A stretch of DNA of 64,000 bases from Runella sp. MFBS21 (GTDB lineage Bacteria; Bacteroidota; Bacteroidia; Cytophagales; Spirosomataceae), in the NCBI RefSeq assembly GCF_029433105.1, contig NZ_JARNTW010000020.1, positions 1 through 64,000 of the forward strand, in the 5' to 3' direction. This document shows, one piece after another, positions 1 through 7,785 of this stretch (positions are counted from its first letter, which is position 1; each line of letters begins with the position of its first letter). A program made the position numbers and the translations under genes. Under the pieces are notes generated by a model, which ran no database searches, was not told the DNA's origin, and worked only from the letters and a program-made list of their open reading frames with translations.

Positions 1-105
1 ATTGGGGGTTGGCCATGTCGCAATTGTACATTAAATTTGGCGATAGATTACAAGCTGACAGAGAAAATTACCTCGGAGGCTGAAAAGGCAAAACTAAAAT
101 CCTGA
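1..105 (+). CDS. Possible C-terminal tail of a gene cut by the window edge
   Basis: Frame 1 is open from the first base to a TGA at 103-105 and would give about 34 residues ending in a Lys/Glu-rich tail (SEAEKAKLKS). Frame 3 is also open for 26 residues, so the frame is not certain. Nothing in the piece identifies a family. It is listed only because a gene probably enters from the left edge. Confidence 0.25.
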   Translation: MGGWPCRNCTLNLAIDYKLTEKITSEAEKAKLKS

Positions 106-184
106 CACAGTTCAGCGTACACTCCCCACTCTCACTTAAAGTATCCATTTATCTAAACAACCAATTACCTTAAACCCTCTATCC

Positions 185-409
185 ATGCGTCTGAGTATTT
201 ACACATTTATTTTTAGTAGTATTTCCCTCGCCAGTCTTGCCCAGCGAGAAGCAGCCCAATACAGCCCCCGCGTCACGGGTCGAGATTCTATACTGCTTTT
301 TCACGCTGAGACCGATGCCAACGCCAAAACGGAAATCCTCAAAACCAAAGGCCACGTACCCTACCTCGCTACCGATGCCCAAGGAGGGCTGCAGATTGAA
401 ACTTTTTAA
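185..409 (+). CDS. Small exported hypothetical protein, possibly a fragment
   Basis: The 74-residue product starts with a convincing signal peptide (MRLSIYTFIFSSISLASLAQ), so it would enter the periplasm or cell surface. The mature part is only about 54 residues with no motif I recognise. The length and abrupt end (GGLQIETF) suggest the 5' remnant of a longer surface protein, like the fragment directly downstream. It could also be a genuine small secreted protein. Start chosen at the ATG that opens the signal peptide. Confidence 0.45.
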   Translation: MRLSIYTFIFSSISLASLAQREAAQYSPRVTGRDSILLFHAETDANAKTEILKTKGHVPYLATDAQGGLQIETF

Positions 410-522
410 AAACGCTTAGGTACTTTAGTTAAGTTCAAATCATAACAATAATGTAATTCCAATAACTATTCTTGAACATAGGAGGCATATTCATACTATT
501 ATCATCAAAAGCTAGTAAAGCT

Positions 523-1224
523 ATGAAGTATCTATACAAAATCTTACTGCTAAGTATCAGCTTGGCCGCGAGGGTTGCGTGGAGCCACTCCCACGATGAC
601 CCCACCACCAAGCCACCTACTTCTACCCCCGCCGCACCGAGTAGAGTCGTCAGTGCCCAAATCGCCGATATGGATGCCGCCCTTGCCGCCCTCAATCAGC
701 GCATGAGCAGCACCACTCCCGCCGTAGATTTGATGGCCAACCTCCCCGTAGTCGTCTCAGAAGAGGTAGCCGAAAGCCGCGTGGAAGCCCGCAAGCTTTT
801 TCGCTACCTTGACCAAAATCCCGATAAACTCATCGAGAGCCTCACACCCGAGGCATTGCTCACCTTACCAGTGGGTTTGTCAAAATCATTGGGCGACAAT
901 TCGCGCATCACCGTAGGGATTTTGGAGGCCAAGTTTGAGAAAGCCGTCACCAAACTTACCATTTTTGTACGGCTCAACTTCCACGTCAGTGGCAGCAGCA
1001 GAGAGCTACTTTTTGGTGCCCAAGATGTTACCTTTACCCGAGAGGGAGGTATCAGCGGTTTTACGGCGGCATTGTTGGGCGATAAGCCTTATGATATAGC
1101 CACGCGGCAAGCCGCCCCCGGTCGAGTAGGTTTTACTTTTTCGACCACCTTCACCGCCTCCAAAGGGCTAAGAAATATCTACTCCGAAGCCAGTCCAACT
1201 TCCCAAGTTTCAGATTGTAGCTAG
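523..1224 (+). CDS. N-terminal part of a larger secreted protein, 3' end replaced by a palindromic repeat
   Basis: The start at 523 gives a 233-residue protein whose first residues form a signal peptide; the upstream in-frame codon at 472 would bury it. A Pro/Thr-rich linker follows, then a domain with LLFGAQDVTFTREGGISG near residues 170-190. From memory this resembles a strand pattern near the N-terminus of very large Cytophagales surface proteins, but no family name can be assigned. Such proteins normally continue for thousands of residues. Here the frame ends at a TAG inside the loop of the inverted repeat at 1200-1240, so the last residues are encoded by repeat DNA. Probably a truncated gene; whether it is expressed is unknown. 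Confidence 0.45.
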   Translation: MKYLYKILLLSISLAARVAWSHSHDDPTTKPPTSTPAAPSRVVSAQIADMDAALAALNQRMSSTTPAVDLMANLPVVVSEEVAESRVEARKLFRYLDQNPDKLIESLTPEALLTLPVGLSKSLGDNSRITVGILEAKFEKAVTKLTIFVRLNFHVSGSSRELLFGAQDVTFTREGGISGFTAALLGDKPYDIATRQAAPGRVGFTFSTTFTASKGLRNIYSEASPTSQVSDCS

Positions 1225-1240
1225 GCCTAAAACTTGGAAA
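1200..1240. repeat. REP-like inverted repeat, copy 1
   Basis: The arm TTCCCAAGTTT (1200-1210) pairs with AAACTTGGAAA (1230-1240) with one mismatch. It has the same core as the copies at 1835-1881 and 1899-1945. The stop codon of the preceding frame lies in its loop. Confidence 0.6.
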
Positions 1241-1252
1241 GGCGGTCAGAAT

Positions 1253-1750
1253 CTATTTTTTGTTGGTCACTGTGCCGTTGGGGGTTATGGTTTTATCTTT
1301 TTCTTGTGAGCCGTTGAGGACGTGTATTGTATAATCCGAATCTTTGAAATCATGGCCGATGAGTTCTTTTAAGTTTACTTCAAGGGTATGTTCGTGCAAG
1401 CTAGCATCACAGACTAAATCTTTGGGTCTGTTATAGGCTATTAAAAGGTTGATTTGCATCGGAAATGACTCCATGACAGCACCATCCCACACTACTCTAT
1501 AATGTTCTTTGTCACAATCTCCCAAAATCTTAATGGTCAGAATTCCGTTTTCTCGCTTTATTTCTTTCAACTCAAAATAGGAAGTCTGAGTGGCAGCTGT
1601 GCGTGTCTTCATGTAGGAGTCAAATAGCGTTTTGTCTTTGATGACCTGTTGGTTTTCAGGGTCAGTGATGACTGCTTTGTCTTTTGAGCAAGATGTAAAG
1701 AAGTAAGCTAAAACGAAACTTGTAATCACGAAAATAAGGCGAGTTTTCAT
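1253..1750 (-). CDS. Small hypothetical lipoprotein
   Basis: The start at 1750 gives 165 residues. The N-terminus is a lipoprotein signal (KTRLIFVITSF...) ending in a lipobox FTSC, so the mature protein should be lipidated at that Cys and membrane anchored. The in-frame upstream codon at 1792 would add 14 polar residues and is unlikely. The mature part is about 145 residues with two Cys (GDCDKEH and LVCDASL) that could form a disulfide. No domain recognised. It is flanked by REP-like palindromes on both sides and has no obvious operon partner. Confidence 0.65.
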   Translation of the reverse strand: MKTRLIFVITSFVLAYFFTSCSKDKAVITDPENQQVIKDKTLFDSYMKTRTAATQTSYFELKEIKRENGILTIKILGDCDKEHYRVVWDGAVMESFPMQINLLIAYNRPKDLVCDASLHEHTLEVNLKELIGHDFKDSDYTIHVLNGSQEKDKTITPNGTVTNKK

Positions 1751-1834
1751 AATCTGTATGGTTTTAATGAATGTGTTTTTGTTATGACACATTTAGGGTT
1801 GTATTGGTTGGATAGCTTACAAAAATTAGTAGGT

Positions 1835-1881
1835 AGACTTTCCAAGTTTTGGGTTCTTGTGAGTATAAACTTGGAAAGTCT
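1835..1881. repeat. REP-like inverted repeat, copy 2 (perfect)
   Basis: AGACTTTCCAAGTTT (1835-1849) and AAACTTGGAAAGTCT (1867-1881) are perfect 15-bp inverted arms around a 17-nt loop. This is the best preserved of three copies within 750 bp. There is no T-run, so it is more repeat-like than terminator-like. Confidence 0.8.
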
Positions 1882-1898
1882 GTTTGGGAAATTTGGTT

Positions 1899-1945
1899 AG
1901 CCTTTCCAAGTTTCAGGTACTTGGGAGGTGAAACTTGGAATGTCT
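1899..1945. repeat. REP-like inverted repeat, copy 3
   Basis: Arms at 1899-1914 and 1930-1945 match at 14 of 16 positions and share the CTTTCCAAGTTTC core of copy 2. The right arm overlaps the last two bases of the minus-strand LytTR gene. It could double as its terminator hairpin. Confidence 0.7.
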
Positions 1946-2669
1946 ATTTTGTCAACAACTTACTTTTAACCACTACTTCAATTACTCGCTCACGGAGGTT
2001 GCGGCTGATGGGGATGAGGTGATTTTGAATCGAAAGTTCATTAGACTCGATGCTTTCAATTTTGGACGTGGCTACCAAATACGATTTATGAACTCGCAAA
2101 AACTTATTTGGGTCAAGGTATTCTTCTACGGTTTTTAGGGGAAGCAGCGTCATGAATTTTCCCCGCAGGGTGTGAATAATCACGTAGTTTTGAAGGGATT
2201 GAACAAACAGAATTTCGTCCACCAAAATCTTCTCGTACTTGCTTTCGCATTTGATAAACAAATAATCGGGTTCGCTGTTTTGGGGAGAATTTTGAAGTGT
2301 CTGATTTTTTAAAAAGTACAAATCTTTGGCTTTGTTGGTAGCTTTGAAAAAACGGTTGAAGGTGATGGGTTTTAGTAAATAATCGACTGCATCAAACTGA
2401 AACCCTTCTAAGGCGTAGTTGGGGTAGGCCGTTGTCAAAATAACCAGGGGAAGATTAGACCTGATTTTTAGAAAGTCCAATCCAGTCATGTGGGGCATTT
2501 GAATATCCAAAAATATAAGGTCAATGGGTTGATTTTCAAGTAACTTGTTAAGTTCTAGTGGGTTTTCTGCCACACCCACAAGGCTCAAATAATCTACCAC
2601 CTCGACGTACTTCATAAGCCCTTCGCTGGCCAAAGGTTCATCGTCCACTATGACGCATCGTAATTTCAT
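1944..2669 (-). CDS. LytTR-family response regulator
   Basis: A 241-residue two-component output regulator. The receiver domain covers about residues 3-118 with the acidic pair DDE near the start, phosphoacceptor Asp55 (FLDIQMP) and Lys100 (YLLKP). A LytTR DNA-binding domain follows at about 135-236 (VDEILFVQSLQNYVIIHT, FLRVHKSYLV). Start 2669 is preferred over 2684 because a purine-rich GGAGAAGG precedes it and the receiver fold begins at once. The upstream partner is the LytS-type kinase ending 24 bp away, so the two are very likely co-transcribed and cognate. Target genes cannot be read from the sequence. Confidence 0.93.
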   Translation of the reverse strand: MKLRCVIVDDEPLASEGLMKYVEVVDYLSLVGVAENPLELNKLLENQPIDLIFLDIQMPHMTGLDFLKIRSNLPLVILTTAYPNYALEGFQFDAVDYLLKPITFNRFFKATNKAKDLYFLKNQTLQNSPQNSEPDYLFIKCESKYEKILVDEILFVQSLQNYVIIHTLRGKFMTLLPLKTVEEYLDPNKFLRVHKSYLVATSKIESIESNELSIQNHLIPISRNLRERVIEVVVKSKLLTK

Positions 2670-2693
2670 GGCTGCCTTCTCCAAGGGGAGTTT

Positions 2694-3764
2694 TTATAGT
2701 TGGATGGTTAATTTAACTTTAAAAAGTTTTACTCCTCTTTCTATCTCTAAAGTATGTCGGTTTGGGTATATCAAATTGAGCCTTCGTTCGACATTTTTTA
2801 ACCCAATTCCTGAGTTTCCTTTTGTTTTTTCTTCATTATAACTATTTTGGAGATGTAACTGAAGTCGTTTTTCAGAATCTACTTTCAACTCCAATTTTAT
2901 AAAATTTTGTTGGGTTTTTCCCTTCGATACGTGTTTAAAGGCATTTTCGACAAAAGGCAACAAAATAAACGGCGCAATCTCATGACCCCGAGCTGACTCA
3001 TGGTTCAATTCAAAAGCCAATTCGGTTTGATTTTCGTTCAAACGCAGGGTTTCTAATTCAATAAAGTTCTCCAAAAATTGAAGGTCTTTGCTTAACAAAA
3101 TCTCTTGGTCGTTGCACTCATAAAGCTGATAACGAAGCATTTGTGAAAAAGACGCGAGCGACTCCGACGCCAAATCGGGGTTTTTGTGAATCAGGACAAA
3201 AATGGAATTAATGGTATTGAACAAAAAATGGGGATTAATCTGTGATTTCAGGTATTTCAGTTCGGTTTCGAGATTGGCTTTTTCCAAAGTAAGGCGTTTT
3301 CGCTCGGCATTGAGCCAGTTTTTGCCGAGTTTTATACTCATTGCCAATGTCATCGAACCTACGGTAGAAGGAAAAGCCGCCGTAGAAAAAATGACAAACC
3401 ATTGGTCGGGACGTTTGCCAAATAATTCAAAAAATGTCAGTTTTGAATAATAAGCGTTCAAAAAATAACCTGCCGTAATGAATGCCGTACACACCAAAAC
3501 GGTGAGGAGTACTGTCAAAATATAGCTACGATATTTGCCCACATACAAAAACTTCGGAATCAGATAGTATAGAATAAAATAAGCTCCCACTGCTTGAAAA
3601 ATAATGTATCCGATGAATTTGACAGGCAATTCTCCTTTAAAAAGATAATTAATTACTCCTTCAAAACTACCTACATTAATCATCATCCAAGCCAGATGGT
3701 TGGTAATCCAAAAGGGAATGTGGTGAAGTTTGTATCTGAAAAACCAATGAGACATTTGTGCCAT
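2694..3764 (-). CDS. LytS/YehU-type sensor histidine kinase
   Basis: A 356-residue membrane kinase. The N-terminal 150 residues carry four hydrophobic segments. A short coiled linker leads to the His_kinase motif LKSQINPHFLFNTIN with phosphoacceptor His179. The HATPase part has the N-box PFVENAFKHV and G-box GNSGIGLKNVERRL near the C-terminus. This architecture, with no PAS or HAMP domain, is the usual partner of LytTR regulators in Bacteroidota. It lies 24 bp upstream of that regulator on the same strand. The ligand sensed by the membrane domain is unknown. Confidence 0.93.
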   Translation of the reverse strand: MAQMSHWFFRYKLHHIPFWITNHLAWMMINVGSFEGVINYLFKGELPVKFIGYIIFQAVGAYFILYYLIPKFLYVGKYRSYILTVLLTVLVCTAFITAGYFLNAYYSKLTFFELFGKRPDQWFVIFSTAAFPSTVGSMTLAMSIKLGKNWLNAERKRLTLEKANLETELKYLKSQINPHFLFNTINSIFVLIHKNPDLASESLASFSQMLRYQLYECNDQEILLSKDLQFLENFIELETLRLNENQTELAFELNHESARGHEIAPFILLPFVENAFKHVSKGKTQQNFIKLELKVDSEKRLQLHLQNSYNEEKTKGNSGIGLKNVERRLNLIYPNRHTLEIERGVKLFKVKLTIQL

Positions 3765-3846
3765 TTTTAGAGTTGAAAATTAGCAGTTTATGACTTACAA
3801 ATGTCCCAAAGATTGATGTAGCGTCGAAAATAATTGACGAAATGTT

Positions 3847-4677
3847 TTAATTCCCAACGAGGTATTTGTCTAATTGTACATACAGACTGTCACGGTCACT
3901 TGGTCTTTTAGCGTTTGATTCTACTACTTCCCCTTTTTTGTCGATGATTAAGTAGCGTGGCATGAGTATCGTACTGTCTTTGGTAGATTGGCGATAGAGT
4001 TTGGCGTATTGGTCTTCACTAATAAAAATATGATTTCCTTCTACTTTGTATTTTTTGATTTGCTCACGCCAGAGGTATTCGTTTCCTTGGGCGATGTAGA
4101 GGTATTTAATGTCCTTTCTTGTTTGGTATTTTTCTTTGAGCGGCTTGGTGAAATTCCTAAATTCTTGTAGGCAAGGGCCGCAAGTCGTACCCCAAAAATC
4201 CACATACACCACACTACCTTTAAAATGCTTGTTGTAAATCTCTTTAAACGAAGATGTATTTGGACTGATGGAGATAAGGTTCACATTTTCAGTGGAATCG
4301 AGCCTGTTCAACGCAAAAATTTTTATTGATAAAAAACAAGCTACTATTCCAATCGTATAAAGCAAAGATTGCCATACTCTGGCTTTTACCTGTTTTTGAT
4401 AGCGCCAGAAAAAATAACTACTCCCTACCACGAAAAGCAGAATAGCGAAGCTTTTGAGGTACATAAGAAACATTAAGGTTTGGTTTCGCTCAAACACTCT
4501 GTCTAAGATGTTGGCTTTTTGGGCTTTGGTGAAAGTATATAGGTTTTGTACAACAATAATTAGTTCTTCTCTTACTTCTTTTTTCCAATCAAGGTAGTGG
4601 TGTACGATGTCGATTATGAAGCAGGGAATGATAGCGATCATAAGTGCTGATAGCCAAAAATAGGGAGATTTTATCAT
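3847..4677 (-). CDS. Membrane-anchored thioredoxin-like (TlpA-type) protein
   Basis: Start 4677 gives 276 residues. There are three hydrophobic segments (about 6-26, 70-91 and 103-124), then a thioredoxin fold at about 140-276 with active site WGTTCGPC (Cys166/Cys169). The fold should face the periplasm and act in disulfide exchange. The upstream ATG at 4725 would add 16 residues and is less likely. The C-terminus has the cis-Pro-type region MPRYLIIDKKG. It is convergent to nothing and has no same-strand neighbour within 170 bp, so it is probably transcribed alone. The substrate is unknown. Confidence 0.8.
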   Translation of the reverse strand: MIKSPYFWLSALMIAIIPCFIIDIVHHYLDWKKEVREELIIVVQNLYTFTKAQKANILDRVFERNQTLMFLMYLKSFAILLFVVGSSYFFWRYQKQVKARVWQSLLYTIGIVACFLSIKIFALNRLDSTENVNLISISPNTSSFKEIYNKHFKGSVVYVDFWGTTCGPCLQEFRNFTKPLKEKYQTRKDIKYLYIAQGNEYLWREQIKKYKVEGNHIFISEDQYAKLYRQSTKDSTILMPRYLIIDKKGEVVESNAKRPSDRDSLYVQLDKYLVGN

Positions 4678-4849
4678 GAGAGTGTTAAAGTTTTGAAACG
4701 CAAGTTTAGCGCAAACAGCTCTCATGAAGTAAAAAGTGGTTTGAAATGCCCCAAAAATGGGATAAACAAGGGATGCAGGAATGAAGAGACCTCAACTCAG
4801 TGCTAATAAGTTTTAATTGCGTTTAACCTGCTGCTAAAACGGGGGTACT

Positions 4850-5635
4850 TTAGGTATGCTTTTCAATTAAAGCTGTGGGGTTTAGACCAAATCGTTTTTT
4901 AAAACTGGTTGAAAAATGAGCTAAAGTTTCAAAACCCAGTTCTAAATAAATTTCGGAGGGTTTCCGATTTTTCTTTTGTAACAAAAAGAAGGCTTCTTCC
5001 AGCCTTCTTTGCACCAACCAACGACTTGGGGTTTCGTTGAAAATTGCCTTAAAATCTCTCTTAAAAGCCGATAAACTTCTTCCTGTCATGTACGAAAAGC
5101 GTTGGAGGCTGACATTAAACGTGAAATTTCGGTTCATGAAAGCTTCCAAATTGATTTTTTCAGGAATTCCAAAATCAAAAAGAACATGGGCAAGTTCAGG
5201 CTGATTTCGAAGCAGAATGAGCAAGAGCTCTTCGTGTTTGAGCGCTTCAAACGCCTCGTCGAGTTCCATCACATCTTTATAATAAGGTTTCAACGAACGG
5301 ATGAATTCATCGATCAACATCGTTGGAGCAACGTTGATAAACGCATTTTTGGATGGATTTGCCGCGATGGCACGTGGGTGTTTTTGCAAAAAATCTTTTA
5401 AAAATGCCTCTTCAAAACAGATGATGATGGGTTCAAATTCGTCGATTGAATCAAGTAAACTAAACTTTGCCAAACGATTTTTAAGGGCAATACCACATTG
5501 GCCTTCGTGGAAGGGGTAGTTTTGGTCGCCATCAAAAAAACGTATCCATCCTTTTTGGATGTAAAAAAAAACATGGTCAGGGATAAATTGTTCTCGTAGT
5601 ATCGCCGACTTTTTATCTTTGGTGATTGCTCTCAT
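4850..5635 (-). CDS. AraC-family transcriptional regulator
   Basis: A 261-residue protein. The N-terminal part is cupin-like (FIPDHVFFYIQKGWIRFFDGDQNYP) and the C-terminus has two helix-turn-helix motifs (NVSLQRFSYMTGRSLSAFKR and EIYLELGFETLAHFSTSFKK). Its ATG overlaps the TGA of the reductase gene at 5632-6669 by the ATGA tetranucleotide, so the two are translationally coupled. The regulator therefore probably controls, or answers to the substrate of, that reductase. The inducer is unknown. Confidence 0.9.
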   Translation of the reverse strand: MRAITKDKKSAILREQFIPDHVFFYIQKGWIRFFDGDQNYPFHEGQCGIALKNRLAKFSLLDSIDEFEPIIICFEEAFLKDFLQKHPRAIAANPSKNAFINVAPTMLIDEFIRSLKPYYKDVMELDEAFEALKHEELLLILLRNQPELAHVLFDFGIPEKINLEAFMNRNFTFNVSLQRFSYMTGRSLSAFKRDFKAIFNETPSRWLVQRRLEEAFFLLQKKNRKPSEIYLELGFETLAHFSTSFKKRFGLNPTALIEKHT

Positions 5636-6669
5636 GGGAGTTTTCGGTATTGAATCATACTTTCTGCCGCTGCCAAAATAGTCTGTTCTTGGGTTGCAAT
5701 GGGTGTCCAGCCCAATAAAGTTTTGGCTTTTTGATTGCTAACATTACGATTCACGTTTCGTAGCATTACCCCTTCTTTTGCTTTGGCATTGAATAAAGAT
5801 GCAAAAGAAAGAATCCAATCTGGAAGTTTTTTGGTAGAAACTTTTTGAGAAACTGCGGGAAGGTGTTTTTTCAACAATGTCGCAATGGCAGGGATGGAAA
5901 TTTGCCCGTCGGCAGAGGCGATAAAGCGGTGCCCGTTTGCAAGTGGGTGGGTCATGGCACGGATATGTAAATCGGCAACGTCGCGAACATCGACTACGTT
6001 GAGGGGAATGTAAGGGACGACTTTCATCGAGCCATTCAAAAGGTTTTCGAGCAAATGGAAACTTCCCGAAAAATGAGCGTCGAGCGATGGCCCTAAAATC
6101 GCTACGGGATTGATGGTTGCGAATTCTAAATTCCCCCCTTTGCTTGCTATAAAATCCCAAGCAGCCTTTTCGGCCAGCGTTTTTGATTTTTCGTAAACCG
6201 ACAAGCCCTTGAGATGAACGTCGGTCCAGTCTTCTTCGGTGGTTTGGGTAGTTTTATCAACATGGCTAAATCCAACTGCTCCAAAATTGGACGTCATGAC
6301 GACTCGTTGTACCCCTGCTTTTTTTGCAAATTTCAACACCCGAAGAATGCCTTCCACGGCAGGGCGAATGGCCTCTTCTTCGTTTTGGGGAACGTCAAAA
6401 AAAACGGGTGAAGCTACGCTCAAGACATACTTGCAGCCGTTCATTACTTGCGCCCAATGGTCATCTTTGGTCAGTTCTGCCTGAACAAATGAGAGGCTTT
6501 CAAAGGACTCAATTCCGTGAGATTTTAGAGTAGTGATGATGCTTTCTTGGTTGGCAAGGTTACGAATGGTGGTTCTAACCTGATACCCTTTTTGCAAAAG
6601 TTGGAGGACAAGTTGTCTTCCTACAAAACCTGTTCCTCCGGTGACTAATACTGTTTCTTTGGTTTTCAT
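5632..6669 (-). CDS. NAD(P)-dependent extended SDR, dihydroflavonol reductase-like aldehyde reductase
   Basis: A 345-residue extended short-chain dehydrogenase. The dinucleotide-binding loop is VTGGTGFVGRQ at residues 9-19 and the catalytic YEKSK motif lies near residue 160. The C-terminal NAVAILGP and DVRDVADLHIRAM elements fit the dihydroflavonol-4-reductase/aldehyde reductase branch, whose members reduce aldehydes or ketones with NADPH. It is the first gene of a two-gene operon with the AraC regulator. The intergenic region to the divergent AraC gene at 6788 carries inverted and direct repeats that look like operators. The natural substrate is not predictable. Confidence 0.88.
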   Translation of the reverse strand: MKTKETVLVTGGTGFVGRQLVLQLLQKGYQVRTTIRNLANQESIITTLKSHGIESFESLSFVQAELTKDDHWAQVMNGCKYVLSVASPVFFDVPQNEEEAIRPAVEGILRVLKFAKKAGVQRVVMTSNFGAVGFSHVDKTTQTTEEDWTDVHLKGLSVYEKSKTLAEKAAWDFIASKGGNLEFATINPVAILGPSLDAHFSGSFHLLENLLNGSMKVVPYIPLNVVDVRDVADLHIRAMTHPLANGHRFIASADGQISIPAIATLLKKHLPAVSQKVSTKKLPDWILSFASLFNAKAKEGVMLRNVNRNVSNQKAKTLLGWTPIATQEQTILAAAESMIQYRKLP

Positions 6670-6671
6670 TT

Positions 6672-6703
6672 TTATTCAGTTTGTGCCACAAAGGTCTGAA
6701 TAA
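6672..6703. promoter_or_regulatory. 8-bp inverted repeat next to the reductase start
   Basis: TTATTCAG (6672-6679) and CTGAATAA (6696-6703) are perfect inverted arms 16 bp apart, immediately upstream of the minus-strand reductase start. The position suits an operator. No protein can be assigned. Confidence 0.4.
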
Positions 6704-6715
6704 GAATCACGCCTC

Positions 6716-6756
6716 GCTTTTCTGAAAAGTCCAAAATTGCTTTCTTGAAAAGTCCA
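6716..6756. promoter_or_regulatory. Tandem 18-bp direct repeats, likely AraC-type operator
   Basis: GCTTTTCTGAAAAGTCCA (6716-6733) is repeated at 6739-6756 with 16 of 18 matches, a 23-bp period. They lie between divergent genes, one of which is an AraC regulator (6788) and the other the reductase-AraC operon. Same-face tandem direct repeats are the usual AraC-family operator form. Confidence 0.6.
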
Positions 6757-6787
6757 TTTTTTTGTTTGATTTTTGTAATTTTACCCC

Positions 6788-7693
6788 ATGAACAAGACCG
6801 AAACAATCGAGGATTTTTATAAGCTCAAACTGAACTGGATGCCTCAAAATTTGGGGAAAGAGATGGGGCATTTTAATGTTTTCAGACTGGAAGACTTTGT
6901 GGCAAAATACGCGCAATGTATCCCGTATAGTCGGAAAGATTTTTTCAAAATAAGCTTAATTATTGGAAAAAACAGGGCGCATTATGCCGATAAAACCATC
7001 GATATCGACAAACAAGCATTGATTTTTTCCAATCCACAAATCCCCTATAACTGGGAGTATTTGCAAGAGGAACAATCGGGCTATTTCTGCATTTTCACGG
7101 AAGCGTTTTTTAACCAATTCGGAAATATCAAAGAATACCCTGTTTTTAAACCTGGCGGAAACCCTGTATTTTTGATAGAAGACGAAGATTTAGAGCCGAT
7201 AAAAACAATTTATCTAAAAATTTGTAGAGAAATTGAGTCGGACTATCTCTATAAATATGATGCTATCCGTGCTTTGGTGCTCGAATTGATTCATTTGGCG
7301 CAGCGAATGCAGCCCGCAACAGTTCTGTCTAACCACCAAAATGCGGCTACGCGTATTTCATCCGTATTTATGGAATTGTTGGAGCGGCAGTTTCCGATTG
7401 AGTCTCCTTTTCAACAAATGAAATTTCGTTCACCTACGGATTTTGCCGATCAATTGGCCGTTCATGTCAATCATTTAAACCGTGCTTTGAAAGATATTAC
7501 GGGCAAAACCACATCGCAGGTGATTGCAGAACGTATTGCCCAAGAAGCAAAAGCATTGTTGAAACATACCGACTGGCAAATTGCAGAAATAAGTACTTGC
7601 CTTGGCTTTGAAGAATCACCTCATTTTATCAATTTTTTCAAAAAACACACGCAGCTTACACCTAAAGCCTTCCGAAGTGCACAAGTTGTTTGA
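6788..7693 (+). CDS. AraC-family regulator, paralogue A of an AraC-SDR cassette
   Basis: A 301-residue regulator. The N-terminal sensing domain contains MGHFNVF, FKISLIIGKNRAHYADK and SGYFCIFTEAF. The C-terminal AraC DNA-binding region contains FADQLAVHVNHLNRALKDI and EISTCLGFEESPHFINFFKK. It has the same length as the regulator at 18839-19744 and many of the same motifs, so the two are paralogues. An SDR gene follows 92 bp downstream, just as in the other cassette, and is the likely target. Tandem direct repeats upstream could be its autoregulatory site. Confidence 0.9.
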   Translation: MNKTETIEDFYKLKLNWMPQNLGKEMGHFNVFRLEDFVAKYAQCIPYSRKDFFKISLIIGKNRAHYADKTIDIDKQALIFSNPQIPYNWEYLQEEQSGYFCIFTEAFFNQFGNIKEYPVFKPGGNPVFLIEDEDLEPIKTIYLKICREIESDYLYKYDAIRALVLELIHLAQRMQPATVLSNHQNAATRISSVFMELLERQFPIESPFQQMKFRSPTDFADQLAVHVNHLNRALKDITGKTTSQVIAERIAQEAKALLKHTDWQIAEISTCLGFEESPHFINFFKKHTQLTPKAFRSAQVV

Positions 7694-7785
7694 TTTTTGC
7701 AGTTATTGGTTTGCTTGTTACAACCTCACTCGGGCGTCTTGCTTCTACTTTTGTGTCATCAAATAATCGAAAAACATAACAAAAA

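Noticed and set aside
237-419. 60-codon plus-strand frame
   Set aside because: It overlaps the small exported protein at 185-409 in another frame and has no signal peptide or motif.
5744-6160. 138-codon minus-strand frame
   Set aside because: It is a shifted frame of the reductase gene at 5632-6669, with no domain and an unnatural Arg/Cys/Ser composition.
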